Assembly: GCA_016290135.1 (NCBI GenBank)
Contig: JAEESW010000020.1
Span: forward strand, 1 to 40,329
Source: a bacterium
Lineage (GTDB): Bacteria; UBP6; UBA1177
Direction of reading: 5' to 3'
Length of the DNA: 40,329 nt
Shown: piece by piece, positions 8,581 through 15,819 of the stretch
Position numbering within the stretch: position 1 is the stretch's first letter
Layout: each line of letters opens with the position of its first letter
Position numbers and translations under genes: made by a program
Notes under the pieces: generated by a model
Told to the model about the DNA's origin: nothing
Database searches by the model: none
What the model saw: only the letters and a program-made list of their open reading frames with translations

Positions 8581-9195
8581 ATGGAGAAGGAAATTCTGAT
8601 CCGCAGCGAACAAGATTCGCAAGCAAATCAAAGCAGAGATCTGTTGCCTGTTCTATATTCACAGGTAGAAAAGAAGATCGTTATCGTCAGAAATATGCCT
8701 GTGATTTTGGATGCCGATGTCGCTGCACTGTATGGTGTCGAAACAAAGAGGGTAAACGAGGCCATAAAAAACAATCCCGACAAGTTCCCGGAAGATTATA
8801 TGTTTGCGTTGACAAACGAAGATTTACAAGATTTGCGGTCGAAAATTTCGACCGCAAATGTGTCTTCTAAAAGCAGAAGCCTTCCGAAAGTATTTACTGA
8901 AAAAGGCTTGTATATGCTCGCAACGATACTTAAAAGTAAGCGTGCAACAAAGGTGACATTTGCAATTATCGAGACTTTGCCAAGGTAAGAAATTTGAAAC
9001 GCGAACTGGTCAGTTTTCACAAAGAAAAAGACAAGCAGAAACAAAAACGACAAAATGCGGTGCTTTGGAGAAGTTCTTTCCGATATTGTTATGCCTGACT
9101 TGGAAACGTCGGAAACAGAATCTACTTTGGAACTGAATTTTATTATCGGAAAAATAAAGCACAGCGTTAAAAGAGTCAGAAAAAAGCAAAATTGA
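8581..9195 (+). pseudogene. ORF6N-domain protein gene, disrupted by two frameshifts
   Basis: The first open segment (8581-8988, ATG preceded by GGAG) encodes a good ORF6N domain: RNMPVILDADVAALYGVE, FPEDYMFALTNEDL, LPKVFTEKGLYMLATIL. It then ends in ETLPR-stop. Adding one T to the TTT run at 8976-8978 restores ETFAKVRNLKRELVSFHKEK, the normal ORF6N continuation. A second shift between about 9035 and 9070 is needed to reach GEVLSDIVMP, ELNFIIGKIKHSVKR and the stop at 9193-9195, the usual family C-terminus. The gene is therefore a recent pseudogene, or the assembly has two indels. Programmed frameshifting is less likely because two events are needed. A 29-bp palindrome lies at 8831-8859. Confidence 0.82.
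8831..8859. repeat. Perfect 29-bp palindrome inside the ORF6N pseudogene
   Basis: Two 14-bp arms, ATTTGCGGTCGAAA and its exact reverse complement, are separated by one A. That A is the first base of the Ile codon in RSK-I-STA, which aligns with RCQ-I-GIL of the neighbouring intact ORF6N protein. The arm sequence shows no similarity to the 33-bp palindrome at 7948-7980. Confidence 0.98.
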
Positions 9196-9210
9196 AAATC
9201 TCTTGAAAAC

Positions 9211-9261
9211 TCAACCCCTTGTTTTGTGAAACTTGTTGGAGCTTAGGTCTGCTCGCCCGCA
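9211..9261 (+). repeat. Interspersed repeat copy 4 (permuted partial copy)
   Basis: It begins with the CAACCCCTTGTTTTGTGAAA block, which lies in the second half of copies 1 and 2, and then runs into GGAGCTTAGGTCTGC(T/C)CGCCCGC, which lies in their first half. The permuted order suggests that the underlying unit is a tandem repeat of about 50 bp from which different windows survive. Confidence 0.8.
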
Positions 9262-9338
9262 GTCATCTTAAACGATGTGAAAGAACTCAAAATTTTTTTC
9301 CAATATAGCTGGAACTTTTTAAGAGTATGAGTGCTGAT

Positions 9339-9650
9339 TTATCTATGAGATTTTGATCGTTTATGTGGCCCTGAATGTTTTTTTGTTTTATTGGGTTTTC
9401 TGTTTTGAGGTGTCTCAGAAGATCTGTGCGCTTTGTGTTTTTCCAACTCTGCTTCTGCAATAAAAGCACATTTCCCTTTTGGAAAATTCTTAAGATAATT
9501 TTCCCATACCTTTACATCATTGGCCTTTGTTGCGTATTCACAGGCTAAAGAATCAGCTTCCACTCTCTGTTGTAATTGAATTCTATTAGGTCGGCATCCA
9601 ACAAAGAAAAATAGTGTAAAAAGCGTGAAAACAGCACAGAATTTTTTCAT
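9339..9650 (-). CDS. Small lipoprotein, function unknown
   Basis: A 103-residue protein with a typical lipoprotein signal: KK, a hydrophobic run and the lipobox FFVGC, giving Cys19 as the probable lipidated residue. Mature part: a helical segment with the pattern WENYLKNFPKGKCAFIAEAE, which resembles a single repeat of the W..YL..FP.G.CA..A type found in secreted proteins of related bacteria. The tail is very basic (KPNKTKKHSGPHKRSKSHR). Start ATG has GGAG 6 bp upstream. The reading frame stays open upstream through the pentanucleotide satellite, but that satellite has no stops in any frame, so the open frame is not evidence for a longer protein. Changes in satellite length could alter its promoter region. 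Confidence 0.7.
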   Translation of the reverse strand: MKKFCAVFTLFTLFFFVGCRPNRIQLQQRVEADSLACEYATKANDVKVWENYLKNFPKGKCAFIAEAELEKHKAHRSSETPQNRKPNKTKKHSGPHKRSKSHR

Positions 9651-10018
9651 ACTAAACTCCATAAAACAAAAAAAAGTTCCCGAAATTATTAGAAAAATCT
9701 GAAATTTTTCGGCTGAAAAACTTGACTTGGGAGAAACGGGGATACGCTTTTTTAATAATGCGTTGCGTTGCGTTGCGTTGCGTTGCGTTGCGTTGCGTTG
9801 CGTTGCGTTGCGTTGCGTTGCGTTGCGTTGCGTTGCGTTGCGTTGCGTTGCGTGGCGTTGCGTTGCGTTGCGTTGCGTTGCGTTGCGTTGCGTTGCGTTG
9901 CGTTGCGTTGCGTTGCGTTGCGTTGCGTTGCGTTGCGGAATCATTTTGTCTTCAAATGAAATCATCAAAAAAACAACAAATAATAATAAAGAAAGGGGAG
10001 AGAAATGCAAGTTTTTGA
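9651..10018. other. Intergenic stretch holding a pentanucleotide satellite
   Basis: This region lies between the end of cca and the start of the small lipoprotein, both read leftward. It is dominated by the tandem repeat at 9759-9937. The remaining 109 bp next to the lipoprotein start is AT-rich and probably carries its promoter; the 80 bp on the other side holds short A- and T-runs. Apparent open frames across the repeat on both strands are an effect of its composition. Confidence 0.7.
9759..9937. repeat. Pentanucleotide tandem repeat (TGCGT)n, about 36 copies
   Basis: 179 bp of uninterrupted 5-bp units with a single T-to-G change at 9854. It starts 109 bp upstream of the small lipoprotein start codon. 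Units of five bases are typical of contingency loci that change copy number by slipped-strand mispairing. Here the position is upstream of a gene, not inside a proven coding region, so an effect on promoter spacing is more likely than frame switching. Confidence 0.98.
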
Positions 10019-11209
10019 CTATCTTTTTGCTATCTCTTTGTATTTCAAAACTCTGAGCTGGGTAAGGATATCCGAGCTTTTTTTTCCTGCGTTCCAGTAT
10101 TTTTCGGGAAGTTTTACGTCGAGGACGGGAAGCATCTTTCTGATGAAGGCTCTGGCATCGTCATTTTGTCTTGCATTGTCGGCTTTGACTGCGTCCATGA
10201 AACCGTCGAGTCCGCACGAGCATTTAAGTATGTTCTGAATGATGGTGATCGCTTTTTTCGGAGTGATCTTGTCGATCTCCCGGACTATCATGTGGTATTT
10301 TGCGACTGTTTTTGCCGCAAATCTGTAACGCTCCGGGACATTTTTCATTCTTCGGCAGAAGTTTTCGATTATCGGGACCCCCGCTTTGTCGTGTCCGTAG
10401 TGGTGCGGGTAGTTGTCAGGCGAAGATGCTGCCTTTCCCCAGTCGTGGCAGAGCGCGGCAAACATGGCGACAGGGTCGTTATTGCCTGAGTCTTTAAGCC
10501 TGTCCATTGTTTCGATCGTGTGGATGAAGGCGTCTCCTTCGGGATGATACTGGATCGGGCCTGCCGGAACGCCGATGAGATCAGCGACTTCGGGAAAGTG
10601 AAATTTCAGCAAATCCGCCTCTTTCAAGACCTCGAAAAACCGGCCCGGACGGGGGTAGGTGAGCGCCTTTTCAAGTTCTTTCCAGACTCGTTCGTTCGAG
10701 AGAAAAAGAAGCTCCTCTCCGATAGAATCCATGAGCTTTATCGTGCTTTCATCGACTGAAAAATCGGGAAATTTCGCGGCGAAACGTGCTACTCTGTAAA
10801 CACGCAGCGGGTCTTCGGCAAAAGCCTCCGAAACATGGACTATCCTTTTGTTTTTCAGGTCGTTGATACCGCCGAAAGGGTCGATGTATCTGCCCGGAAC
10901 ATCGGGATCTTTTGCGATCGCGTTTATCGTGATGTCGCGCCGTTTCAGATCTTCGTCTAAAGTGACTTTCGGCGAAAAATCGACATCGAAACCAGTGTAG
11001 CCGTGACCGTTTTTGCGCTCACGCCGTGCAAAGGCGTATTCGTCACCGTCGACAATGAAAACGGGAAACGATTTTCCGACTTTCTCCGCTTTCGGAAATT
11101 TTTCCAGAAACTCGGCTTCAGTCGCACCGACGACGACAAAATCCCTGTCGTTTGCTTCAATTCCCAGGATTTCATCGCGGACTGAGCCGCCGACAGCATA
11201 GATTTTCAT
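10019..11209 (-). CDS. cca: CCA-adding enzyme (tRNA nucleotidyltransferase) with HD domain
   Basis: Adds or repairs the 3'-CCA end of tRNAs without a nucleic-acid template. The protein opens with AVGGSVRDEILG and the metal-binding pair in NDRDFVVVGA (D21, D23), then RRERKNGHGY and KRRDITINAIA, the class II nucleotidyltransferase signatures. The C-terminal half has an HD-type phosphohydrolase region (FAALCHDWGKA, HYGHDKAG), as in the E. coli-type multifunctional Cca. Length of 396 aa fits that type (about 410). It follows the nitrilase-family gene by 11 bp on the same strand, which suggests cotranscription. Confidence 0.95.
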   Translation of the reverse strand: MKIYAVGGSVRDEILGIEANDRDFVVVGATEAEFLEKFPKAEKVGKSFPVFIVDGDEYAFARRERKNGHGYTGFDVDFSPKVTLDEDLKRRDITINAIAKDPDVPGRYIDPFGGINDLKNKRIVHVSEAFAEDPLRVYRVARFAAKFPDFSVDESTIKLMDSIGEELLFLSNERVWKELEKALTYPRPGRFFEVLKEADLLKFHFPEVADLIGVPAGPIQYHPEGDAFIHTIETMDRLKDSGNNDPVAMFAALCHDWGKAASSPDNYPHHYGHDKAGVPIIENFCRRMKNVPERYRFAAKTVAKYHMIVREIDKITPKKAITIIQNILKCSCGLDGFMDAVKADNARQNDDARAFIRKMLPVLDVKLPEKYWNAGKKSSDILTQLRVLKYKEIAKR

Positions 11210-11220
11210 TTCAGCAAAGA

Positions 11221-12009
11221 CTATTTTTTGTAAAAAATATTTCTTCTGTCACCTAAAACATCGTTGAAATCGTTGAGCTTTTTGTTTCTTGAAAGGTTAG
11301 TGTCGATTTCAGCCGTGAATACTCCCGTTTTGTCGCTCGGAGCATCGACAAGGTATTTCCCGAGAGGATCGACGATGACGCTTTCACCGGTGTAGGTGAG
11401 CTTTTCTCCGTCACGTGCTTCTGTTCCGATGCGGTTTGATGTTGCGATATAGACTTTGTTTTCGATCGCTCTCGCAAAAGCTGCGCGCTGGAAGTAGGGC
11501 ATTACGATATTCGTGCAGTGCGCGATCAAATCGGCTCCAAGAAGGGCCAGAGTTCTGAAACTTTCCGAGAAATACCAGTCGAAGCATATCGCCTGACCGA
11601 TCTTCACGCCGCGCCATTTGTTGACGAAAAAGCCTGTGTTTCCGGGAGCATAGAAAAGTTTTTCCTTATAAAAAAGGTGCGATTTGCGGTAGATGTGCCT
11701 TTCTCCTTCCGGGGTCACAAAAAGGGAAGAATTGTAAATTTTTCCGTCTTCCGCCGCTTCCGGAAAACCGAATATCACGGCGCTGTTATGTGCTTTTGAC
11801 CATTCAACGAAACGCATGATGTTGTCGGAATCTGCTTTGTCGGCAAGCGTGCGCGCTTCTTCCTCAGAAGTGAGCTGATAGCCTGAATAAGCCATTTCGG
11901 GAAGGATATAGAGCTCTGCTTCCGTTGATTCCATCATTTTAAGCAAGTCGCTGATATTTTTAGATTTTTCGCCGAAAACCGGGCTGTTCTGAACTACTGC
12001 GATCTTCAT
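11221..12009 (-). CDS. Carbon-nitrogen hydrolase (nitrilase superfamily)
   Basis: A 262-residue cytoplasmic amidase-type enzyme with the full catalytic triad: Glu38 in LPEMAYSG, Lys109 in IYRKSHLF and Cys142 in GQAICFDWYFSES. The superfamily hydrolyses small amides or nitriles; close relatives include omega-amidases and N-carbamoyl hydrolases. The sequence alone does not settle the substrate. It lies between pilT (30 bp upstream, which contains its ribosome-binding site) and cca. Confidence 0.9.
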   Translation of the reverse strand: MKIAVVQNSPVFGEKSKNISDLLKMMESTEAELYILPEMAYSGYQLTSEEEARTLADKADSDNIMRFVEWSKAHNSAVIFGFPEAAEDGKIYNSSLFVTPEGERHIYRKSHLFYKEKLFYAPGNTGFFVNKWRGVKIGQAICFDWYFSESFRTLALLGADLIAHCTNIVMPYFQRAAFARAIENKVYIATSNRIGTEARDGEKLTYTGESVIVDPLGKYLVDAPSDKTGVFTAEIDTNLSRNKKLNDFNDVLGDRRNIFYKK

Positions 12010-12039
12010 TGGGACTCCTTTTTTTGAAGTTTTGGAAAA

Positions 12040-13227
12040 CTATTTGTCGAATTCGAAATCGGTCGGCTCATACTGCGGAGTCATACCTTCCGAACCGCTG
12101 TCGAAAGCGCCCCAGTCGCCGCCGCCCGACATACTGACGCCCTTCATTCTGAGAACGAGGTCGTCCGGGCTTGTCGCGTTTTCAAGAGCCTCTTTTTCGG
12201 AAATGTGCCCGTCCTGATAAAGCTGGAAGATCGACTGGTCGAAAGTCTGCATACCGTAGTTCTGATGCCCTTTTTCGATAACGTCGTGAAGTTCTTTGAA
12301 CCTTGTTCCGTCGAGGATTATCTCTTTGACGAGCTGCGATGCGACGAGTATCTCGACTGCCGGAACACGAGCTTTGCCGTCTTTTTTCTTGATAAGACGC
12401 TGGCTTATTGCCGCCGTGAGGACGCTGCCGAGCTGCTGACGGATCTGGCCCTGGTTGTTCGGCGGGAAAACAGCGATGATTCGGTTTATTGTTTCGGCTG
12501 CGTTCAGAGTGTGAAGCGTACTGATGACCAAATGTCCCGTTTCAGCTGCGGTGAGTGCTATCTCTATCGTTTCGAGGTCACGCATTTCGCCGACCATGAT
12601 GACATCGGGATCTTCGCGGAGGGAAGCTCTGAGTGCGGTCGAGAAGGATCTCGTGTCGATGCCGATCTCACGCTGGCTGACGATGCTTTTTTTGTCGCGG
12701 ATGAGGAATTCTATCGGGTCTTCGATGGTTATGATATTGCAGCCTCTTGTTGAATTTATGTAGTCAACGATCGAGGCCATCGTCGTTGATTTACCGCTTC
12801 CCGTCGTTCCTGTTACAAGGATAAGTCCGCGCCTGTTGTCTGCGATCTTTTTGATCGCCGGCGGCAGGACGAGCTCATCGATCGATTTGACGGAGAAGGG
12901 GATCGTTCTGAAGACTGCTCCGAGCGAACTTCTCTGTTTGAAGACATTGACCCTGAACCTGCCGACGCCTGAAACGCTGTGTGAAAGGTCGATCTCGGCA
13001 TTGTCCTTGAGTGCGCGTCTCTGCTCATCGTTGAGGATCCCGGCTATCATCGGGTTGAGCTTTTCGGGGCGCAGGATCCCGTATTTGTCCATTTTGTTGA
13101 GGACGCCGTTGATCCTGAATACCGGCGCACTGTATGTCTTCAAGTGGATGTCTGATGCGCCGAGACCCGCCGCATCGTGCAGAAGTTCATTCAAGAACAG
13201 TATGTATTCCTGAAAATTATCGCTCAT
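12040..13227 (-). CDS. pilT: Type IV pilus twitching ATPase PilT
   Basis: Hexameric retraction ATPase that depolymerises type IV pili at the inner membrane. N-terminal ASDIHLK (24-30), Walker A GTTGSGKST (140-148), Asp box TIEDPIEF, Walker B-region DPDVIMVGEMRD, and the HTLNAAETINRI His box are all present. The tail after the usual QTFDQSIFQLY motif extends by about 60 residues with a Gly/Ser/Asp-rich stretch, as in some PilT relatives. The ATG overlaps the recA stop by one base (TAATG), so the two are translationally coupled. No other pilus gene is in the window. A PilU-type paralogue is possible, but the motifs fit PilT. Confidence 0.93.
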   Translation of the reverse strand: MSDNFQEYILFLNELLHDAAGLGASDIHLKTYSAPVFRINGVLNKMDKYGILRPEKLNPMIAGILNDEQRRALKDNAEIDLSHSVSGVGRFRVNVFKQRSSLGAVFRTIPFSVKSIDELVLPPAIKKIADNRRGLILVTGTTGSGKSTTMASIVDYINSTRGCNIITIEDPIEFLIRDKKSIVSQREIGIDTRSFSTALRASLREDPDVIMVGEMRDLETIEIALTAAETGHLVISTLHTLNAAETINRIIAVFPPNNQGQIRQQLGSVLTAAISQRLIKKKDGKARVPAVEILVASQLVKEIILDGTRFKELHDVIEKGHQNYGMQTFDQSIFQLYQDGHISEKEALENATSPDDLVLRMKGVSMSGGGDWGAFDSGSEGMTPQYEPTDFEFDK

Positions 13228-14297
13228 TATTTACTCCCGGCCTTTTTCTGTTTTTTATCCTCTTCATCGACAGGTTTCGGTTCTTCTTTCGGCTGTTCCT
13301 CGTTCTCTTTGAGAAGATTGTGCTTTTCCTTGATCTTGTAGACGATCTCTTTCATAAGTTCAGGATTTTCCTTCAGAGTTTTAGCCGCATTGGAGATCCC
13401 CTGTCCGAGTTTTTCATCGTTGTATGCATACCAGCTGCCGCTCTTTACGATGATCCCGTCAGCTTCTGCAACGTTTATCATATCGGTGAGACGGTCGATC
13501 CCTTTGCCGTAGATTATATCGAAAACAGCCTCTCTGAAAGGGGGGAACATCTTGTTTTTCTGGATCTTTACTTTGACCTGATTGCCGACGACGACCTCTT
13601 TTTCCTTGATACTTGCGATCTTTCTGATGTCGATCCTTATCGAAGCGTAGAATTTAAGGGCGTTTCCGCCTGTCGTTGTTTCGGGGTTGCCGAACATTAC
13701 GCCGATCTTGCTTCTGAGTTGGTTGATGAAGATGAGGCAGGTCTTCGATTTGCTGACTGCCGCGGTGAGCTTTCTCATTGCCTGCGACATAAGCCTTGCC
13801 TGGACTCCCATCTGGCTGTCGCCCATCTCGCCTTCGATCTCGCTTCTCGGAACGAGTGCCGCGACAGAGTCTATTACAAGAATATCTATAGTGTTGCTTC
13901 TGACCAAAGTCTCTGCAATGTCAAGCGCCTGCTCTGCGTAATCGGGCTGGGAAACCACGAGTGAATCGACCTGAATGCCGAGTTTCTTCGCATAGTTGAG
14001 GTCGAAAGCGTGTTCGGCATCGATGAATGCTGCCGCGCCGCCTTTTTTCTGTGCCTCTGCGATAGCATGAAGGGCAAGTGTCGTTTTTCCCGAAGATTCA
14101 GGGCCGTAGATCTCGATTATCCTTCCTCTTGGATAGCCGCCGATACCCATTGCGATGTCAAGGCTCATCGAACCTGACGGAATGACGGGGATGTCGATGT
14201 TCGTCTCGTCTCCGAGGATCATGATAGAACCTTTGCCGTACTGTTTTTCCACATTTTTGATGACGCTTTCAAGCATCTCTTTTCTGTTGTCTGCCAT
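13227..14297 (-). CDS. recA: Recombinase RecA
   Basis: Homologous-recombination and SOS-activating ATPase. It has Walker [10 protein letters not shown] near residue 64, NLMYAK-type region [26 protein letters not shown], the L2 region [18 protein letters not shown] and [12 protein letters not shown]. The C-terminal tail after about residue 325 is charged (Glu/Lys rich), as usual. The length of 356 aa is normal. pilT overlaps its stop codon. The upstream gap carries a possible promoter (14328-14356); I saw no clear SOS box. Confidence 0.98.
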   Translation of the reverse strand: MADNRKEMLESVIKNVEKQYGKGSIMILGDETNIDIPVIPSGSMSLDIAMGIGGYPRGRIIEIYGPESSGKTTLALHAIAEAQKKGGAAAFIDAEHAFDLNYAKKLGIQVDSLVVSQPDYAEQALDIAETLVRSNTIDILVIDSVAALVPRSEIEGEMGDSQMGVQARLMSQAMRKLTAAVSKSKTCLIFINQLRSKIGVMFGNPETTTGGNALKFYASIRIDIRKIASIKEKEVVVGNQVKVKIQKNKMFPPFREAVFDIIYGKGIDRLTDMINVAEADGIIVKSGSWYAYNDEKLGQGISNAAKTLKENPELMKEIVYKIKEKHNLLKENEEQPKEEPKPVDEEDKKQKKAGSK

Positions 14298-14308
14298 TTT
14301 TTACTCCA

Positions 14309-14337
14309 TTGACAAATATTACATTGAAAATTATGAT
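14309..14337 (+). promoter_or_regulatory. Near-consensus sigma-70-type promoter facing away from recA
   Basis: TTGACA, 17 bp, TATGAT: a perfect -35 hexamer, ideal spacing and a -10 with one mismatch, on the plus strand. It would direct transcription to the right, antisense to the 3' end of the ExbB-like gene, where no plus-strand gene lies. It overlaps the putative recA promoter. This could be an antisense or small RNA start, or chance in AT-rich DNA. Confidence 0.4.
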
Positions 14338-14356
14338 AAAATTATGTAAAAATCAA
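14328..14356 (-). promoter_or_regulatory. recA: Possible recA promoter
   Basis: On the minus strand TTGATT, 17 bp, TAATTT lies about 30 bp upstream of the recA start codon. The hexamers match the sigma-70 consensus only partly, but spacing and position are right. It overlaps the opposite-facing promoter candidate at 14309-14337. Confidence 0.35.
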
Positions 14357-14379
14357 CTTTTTTTAACCTAGGATCAAAT

Positions 14380-14991
14380 TTATTTTTCATCGTTTTCCTT
14401 TTCTCCCCTGAAGACCACGAATTTTTCCAGTGCGAACTCAAGTTCAGCAACGCTTTTTTCGGCGGTGTAGGTGAGGAACCTGTAGATTATGAGACTCGGG
14501 ATCGCAACGGTAAGTCCGGCAGCTGTCGTGATGAGAGCTTCCCAGATGCCTCCTGCCAGGATCATCGGGTTTCCGCCCGCTTCCGTAAATTTGCTGAATA
14601 TCCTGATCATGCCGAGAACTGTTCCCAAAAGGCCGAGCAGAGGCGAAAGTGTTGCCATTACGCCGGGGATCGAAGTGTGGCTGTAGATCTCCTCAGTCAC
14701 TTTTTTTGCGTAGATCTCCGTGATCTTTTCAGTTTCTGATTCGGAGGAAGGATCGTTCAGAGTCATGTAGATCACGCGGGAAAAGAGGTCGTCTCCCTTT
14801 TTTGCCGTCTCCTTGAGTTCGTTCCATGCGTGTTTTTCGGCGAGGTGCATAAGGAGTTCGCCGTTTGAGATGATTCTGCTTTTTCGAAGCGCGAAAAGAC
14901 GCTCCAAAAGTATCGCTACGCTGACTATCGAGCAGAGAAGGATGGGATACATGACGATCCCGCCTTTTGTGAAAATGGTGAAAATATCCAT
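14380..14991 (-). CDS. MotA/TolQ/ExbB-family proton channel protein
   Basis: A 203-residue inner-membrane protein with three predicted membrane segments (about 14-35, 105-130 and 150-172) and the family core GVMATLSPLLGLLGTVLGMI followed by ALITTAAGLTVAIPSLIIY. ExbB/TolQ relatives form proton channels that power energy transfer to the outer membrane, together with an ExbD/TolR partner and a TonB or TolA protein. Neither partner is adjacent here: an NfnA-like flavoprotein lies upstream and recA downstream. Which complex it serves cannot be told; ExbB-like is the closest fit by length and topology. Confidence 0.9.
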   Translation of the reverse strand: MDIFTIFTKGGIVMYPILLCSIVSVAILLERLFALRKSRIISNGELLMHLAEKHAWNELKETAKKGDDLFSRVIYMTLNDPSSESETEKITEIYAKKVTEEIYSHTSIPGVMATLSPLLGLLGTVLGMIRIFSKFTEAGGNPMILAGGIWEALITTAAGLTVAIPSLIIYRFLTYTAEKSVAELEFALEKFVVFRGEKENDEK

Positions 14992-14999
14992 GACTGCCT

Positions 15000-15809
15000 C
15001 TATCTTATCCTACACTGATGGTCTTTGTAAGTTCCTAATTTTTTTGCCAGTTTTTCAAAATCAACAAGCTCGCCGTCAAATTCGGGGCCGTCAACGCAGG
15101 CAAATTTGACATGTCCGCCGATGTTGACTCTGCAGCCGCCGCACATTCCGGTTCCGTCGATCATGAGCGGGTTGAGACTGACGGTCGATTTTATGCCGAA
15201 TTTTGAAGCTTCAGCTACGGTATACTGCATCATTCTGACAGGACCTGCAATGTAAACATGGTCGAATTTGCCGAATTTTTCTATCGCCGGGCCGATAAGG
15301 TCGAGTGCAAGTCCCTGCTCACCGATCGTGCCGTCATCCGATGCTATCATGATGTTGTTTGCGACTTCTTTGACCTCTTCGTTGAGAATAAGGTTCTTTG
15401 CAGTTCTGAAACCCATGAGGACGGTCGTCTGAACACCGAGTTCGTGGTATCTCTGAATCAACGGATAAAGCGGCGTGATGCCGATCCCGCCTGAAACAAA
15501 GAGGACGCTCTTGAAGTTCGCGTCTATGTCACTCGGCATTCCTAAAGGTCCCAAAACGTCGCGGACATCAGTTCCGGCCTGACTTCCGCAGATCTCTCTC
15601 GTGCTTTCGCCGATTGCCTGAACGATGAGAGTCAGTTCCCCTTTTTCGATGTCGCGTTTGCAGATCGTGAGCGGGATCCTTTCGCTGTCCTCGTTTAGGT
15701 GGATGATGAGAAACTGCCCCGGCTGCCACATTTTGGCTATCTGCGGAGCTGTGATGACTATTTTGTGGATCCTCGGAGCTATTTCTTCGGTAGAAATTAT
15801 TTTTTCCAT
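15000..15809 (-). CDS. NfnA/SudB-like FAD/NAD-binding iron-sulfur flavoprotein
   Basis: Belongs to the sulfide dehydrogenase / ferredoxin-NADP reductase alpha-subunit family, related to dihydroorotate dehydrogenase electron-transfer subunits (PyrK). An N-terminal FAD-binding barrel (WQPGQFLIIH, RIPLTI) is followed by the NAD-binding core FVSGGIGITPLYPL. The C-terminal CGGCRVNIGG and KFACVDGPEFDGELVDF supply the [2Fe-2S] ligands. The length of 269 aa is typical. In most genomes the large GltA-like NfnB subunit follows directly, but here the next gene encodes the ExbB-like channel, so the partner must be elsewhere. An electron-bifurcating NADPH/ferredoxin role would suit the anaerobic enzymes further along, but that is inference. 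Confidence 0.88.
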   Translation of the reverse strand: MEKIISTEEIAPRIHKIVITAPQIAKMWQPGQFLIIHLNEDSERIPLTICKRDIEKGELTLIVQAIGESTREICGSQAGTDVRDVLGPLGMPSDIDANFKSVLFVSGGIGITPLYPLIQRYHELGVQTTVLMGFRTAKNLILNEEVKEVANNIMIASDDGTIGEQGLALDLIGPAIEKFGKFDHVYIAGPVRMMQYTVAEASKFGIKSTVSLNPLMIDGTGMCGGCRVNIGGHVKFACVDGPEFDGELVDFEKLAKKLGTYKDHQCRIR

Positions 15810-15819
15810 GTTTCCTCGA

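Noticed and set aside
5389-9261. Integron cassette array with attC sites
   Set aside because: The repeats lack the paired RYYYAAC/GTTRRRY core sites, one gene runs against the others, and no integrase is present.
9759-9937. Coding region made of TQRNA or RCVAL repeats
   Set aside because: The 5-bp unit has no stop codon in any of six frames, so long open frames arise automatically; no ribosome-binding site and no known protein family fit.
9759-9937. CRISPR array
   Set aside because: Units are five bases long with no spacers.
14298-14379. SOS (LexA) box before recA
   Set aside because: No sequence close to known LexA operators was seen; lineage-specific boxes differ, so absence is not proof.
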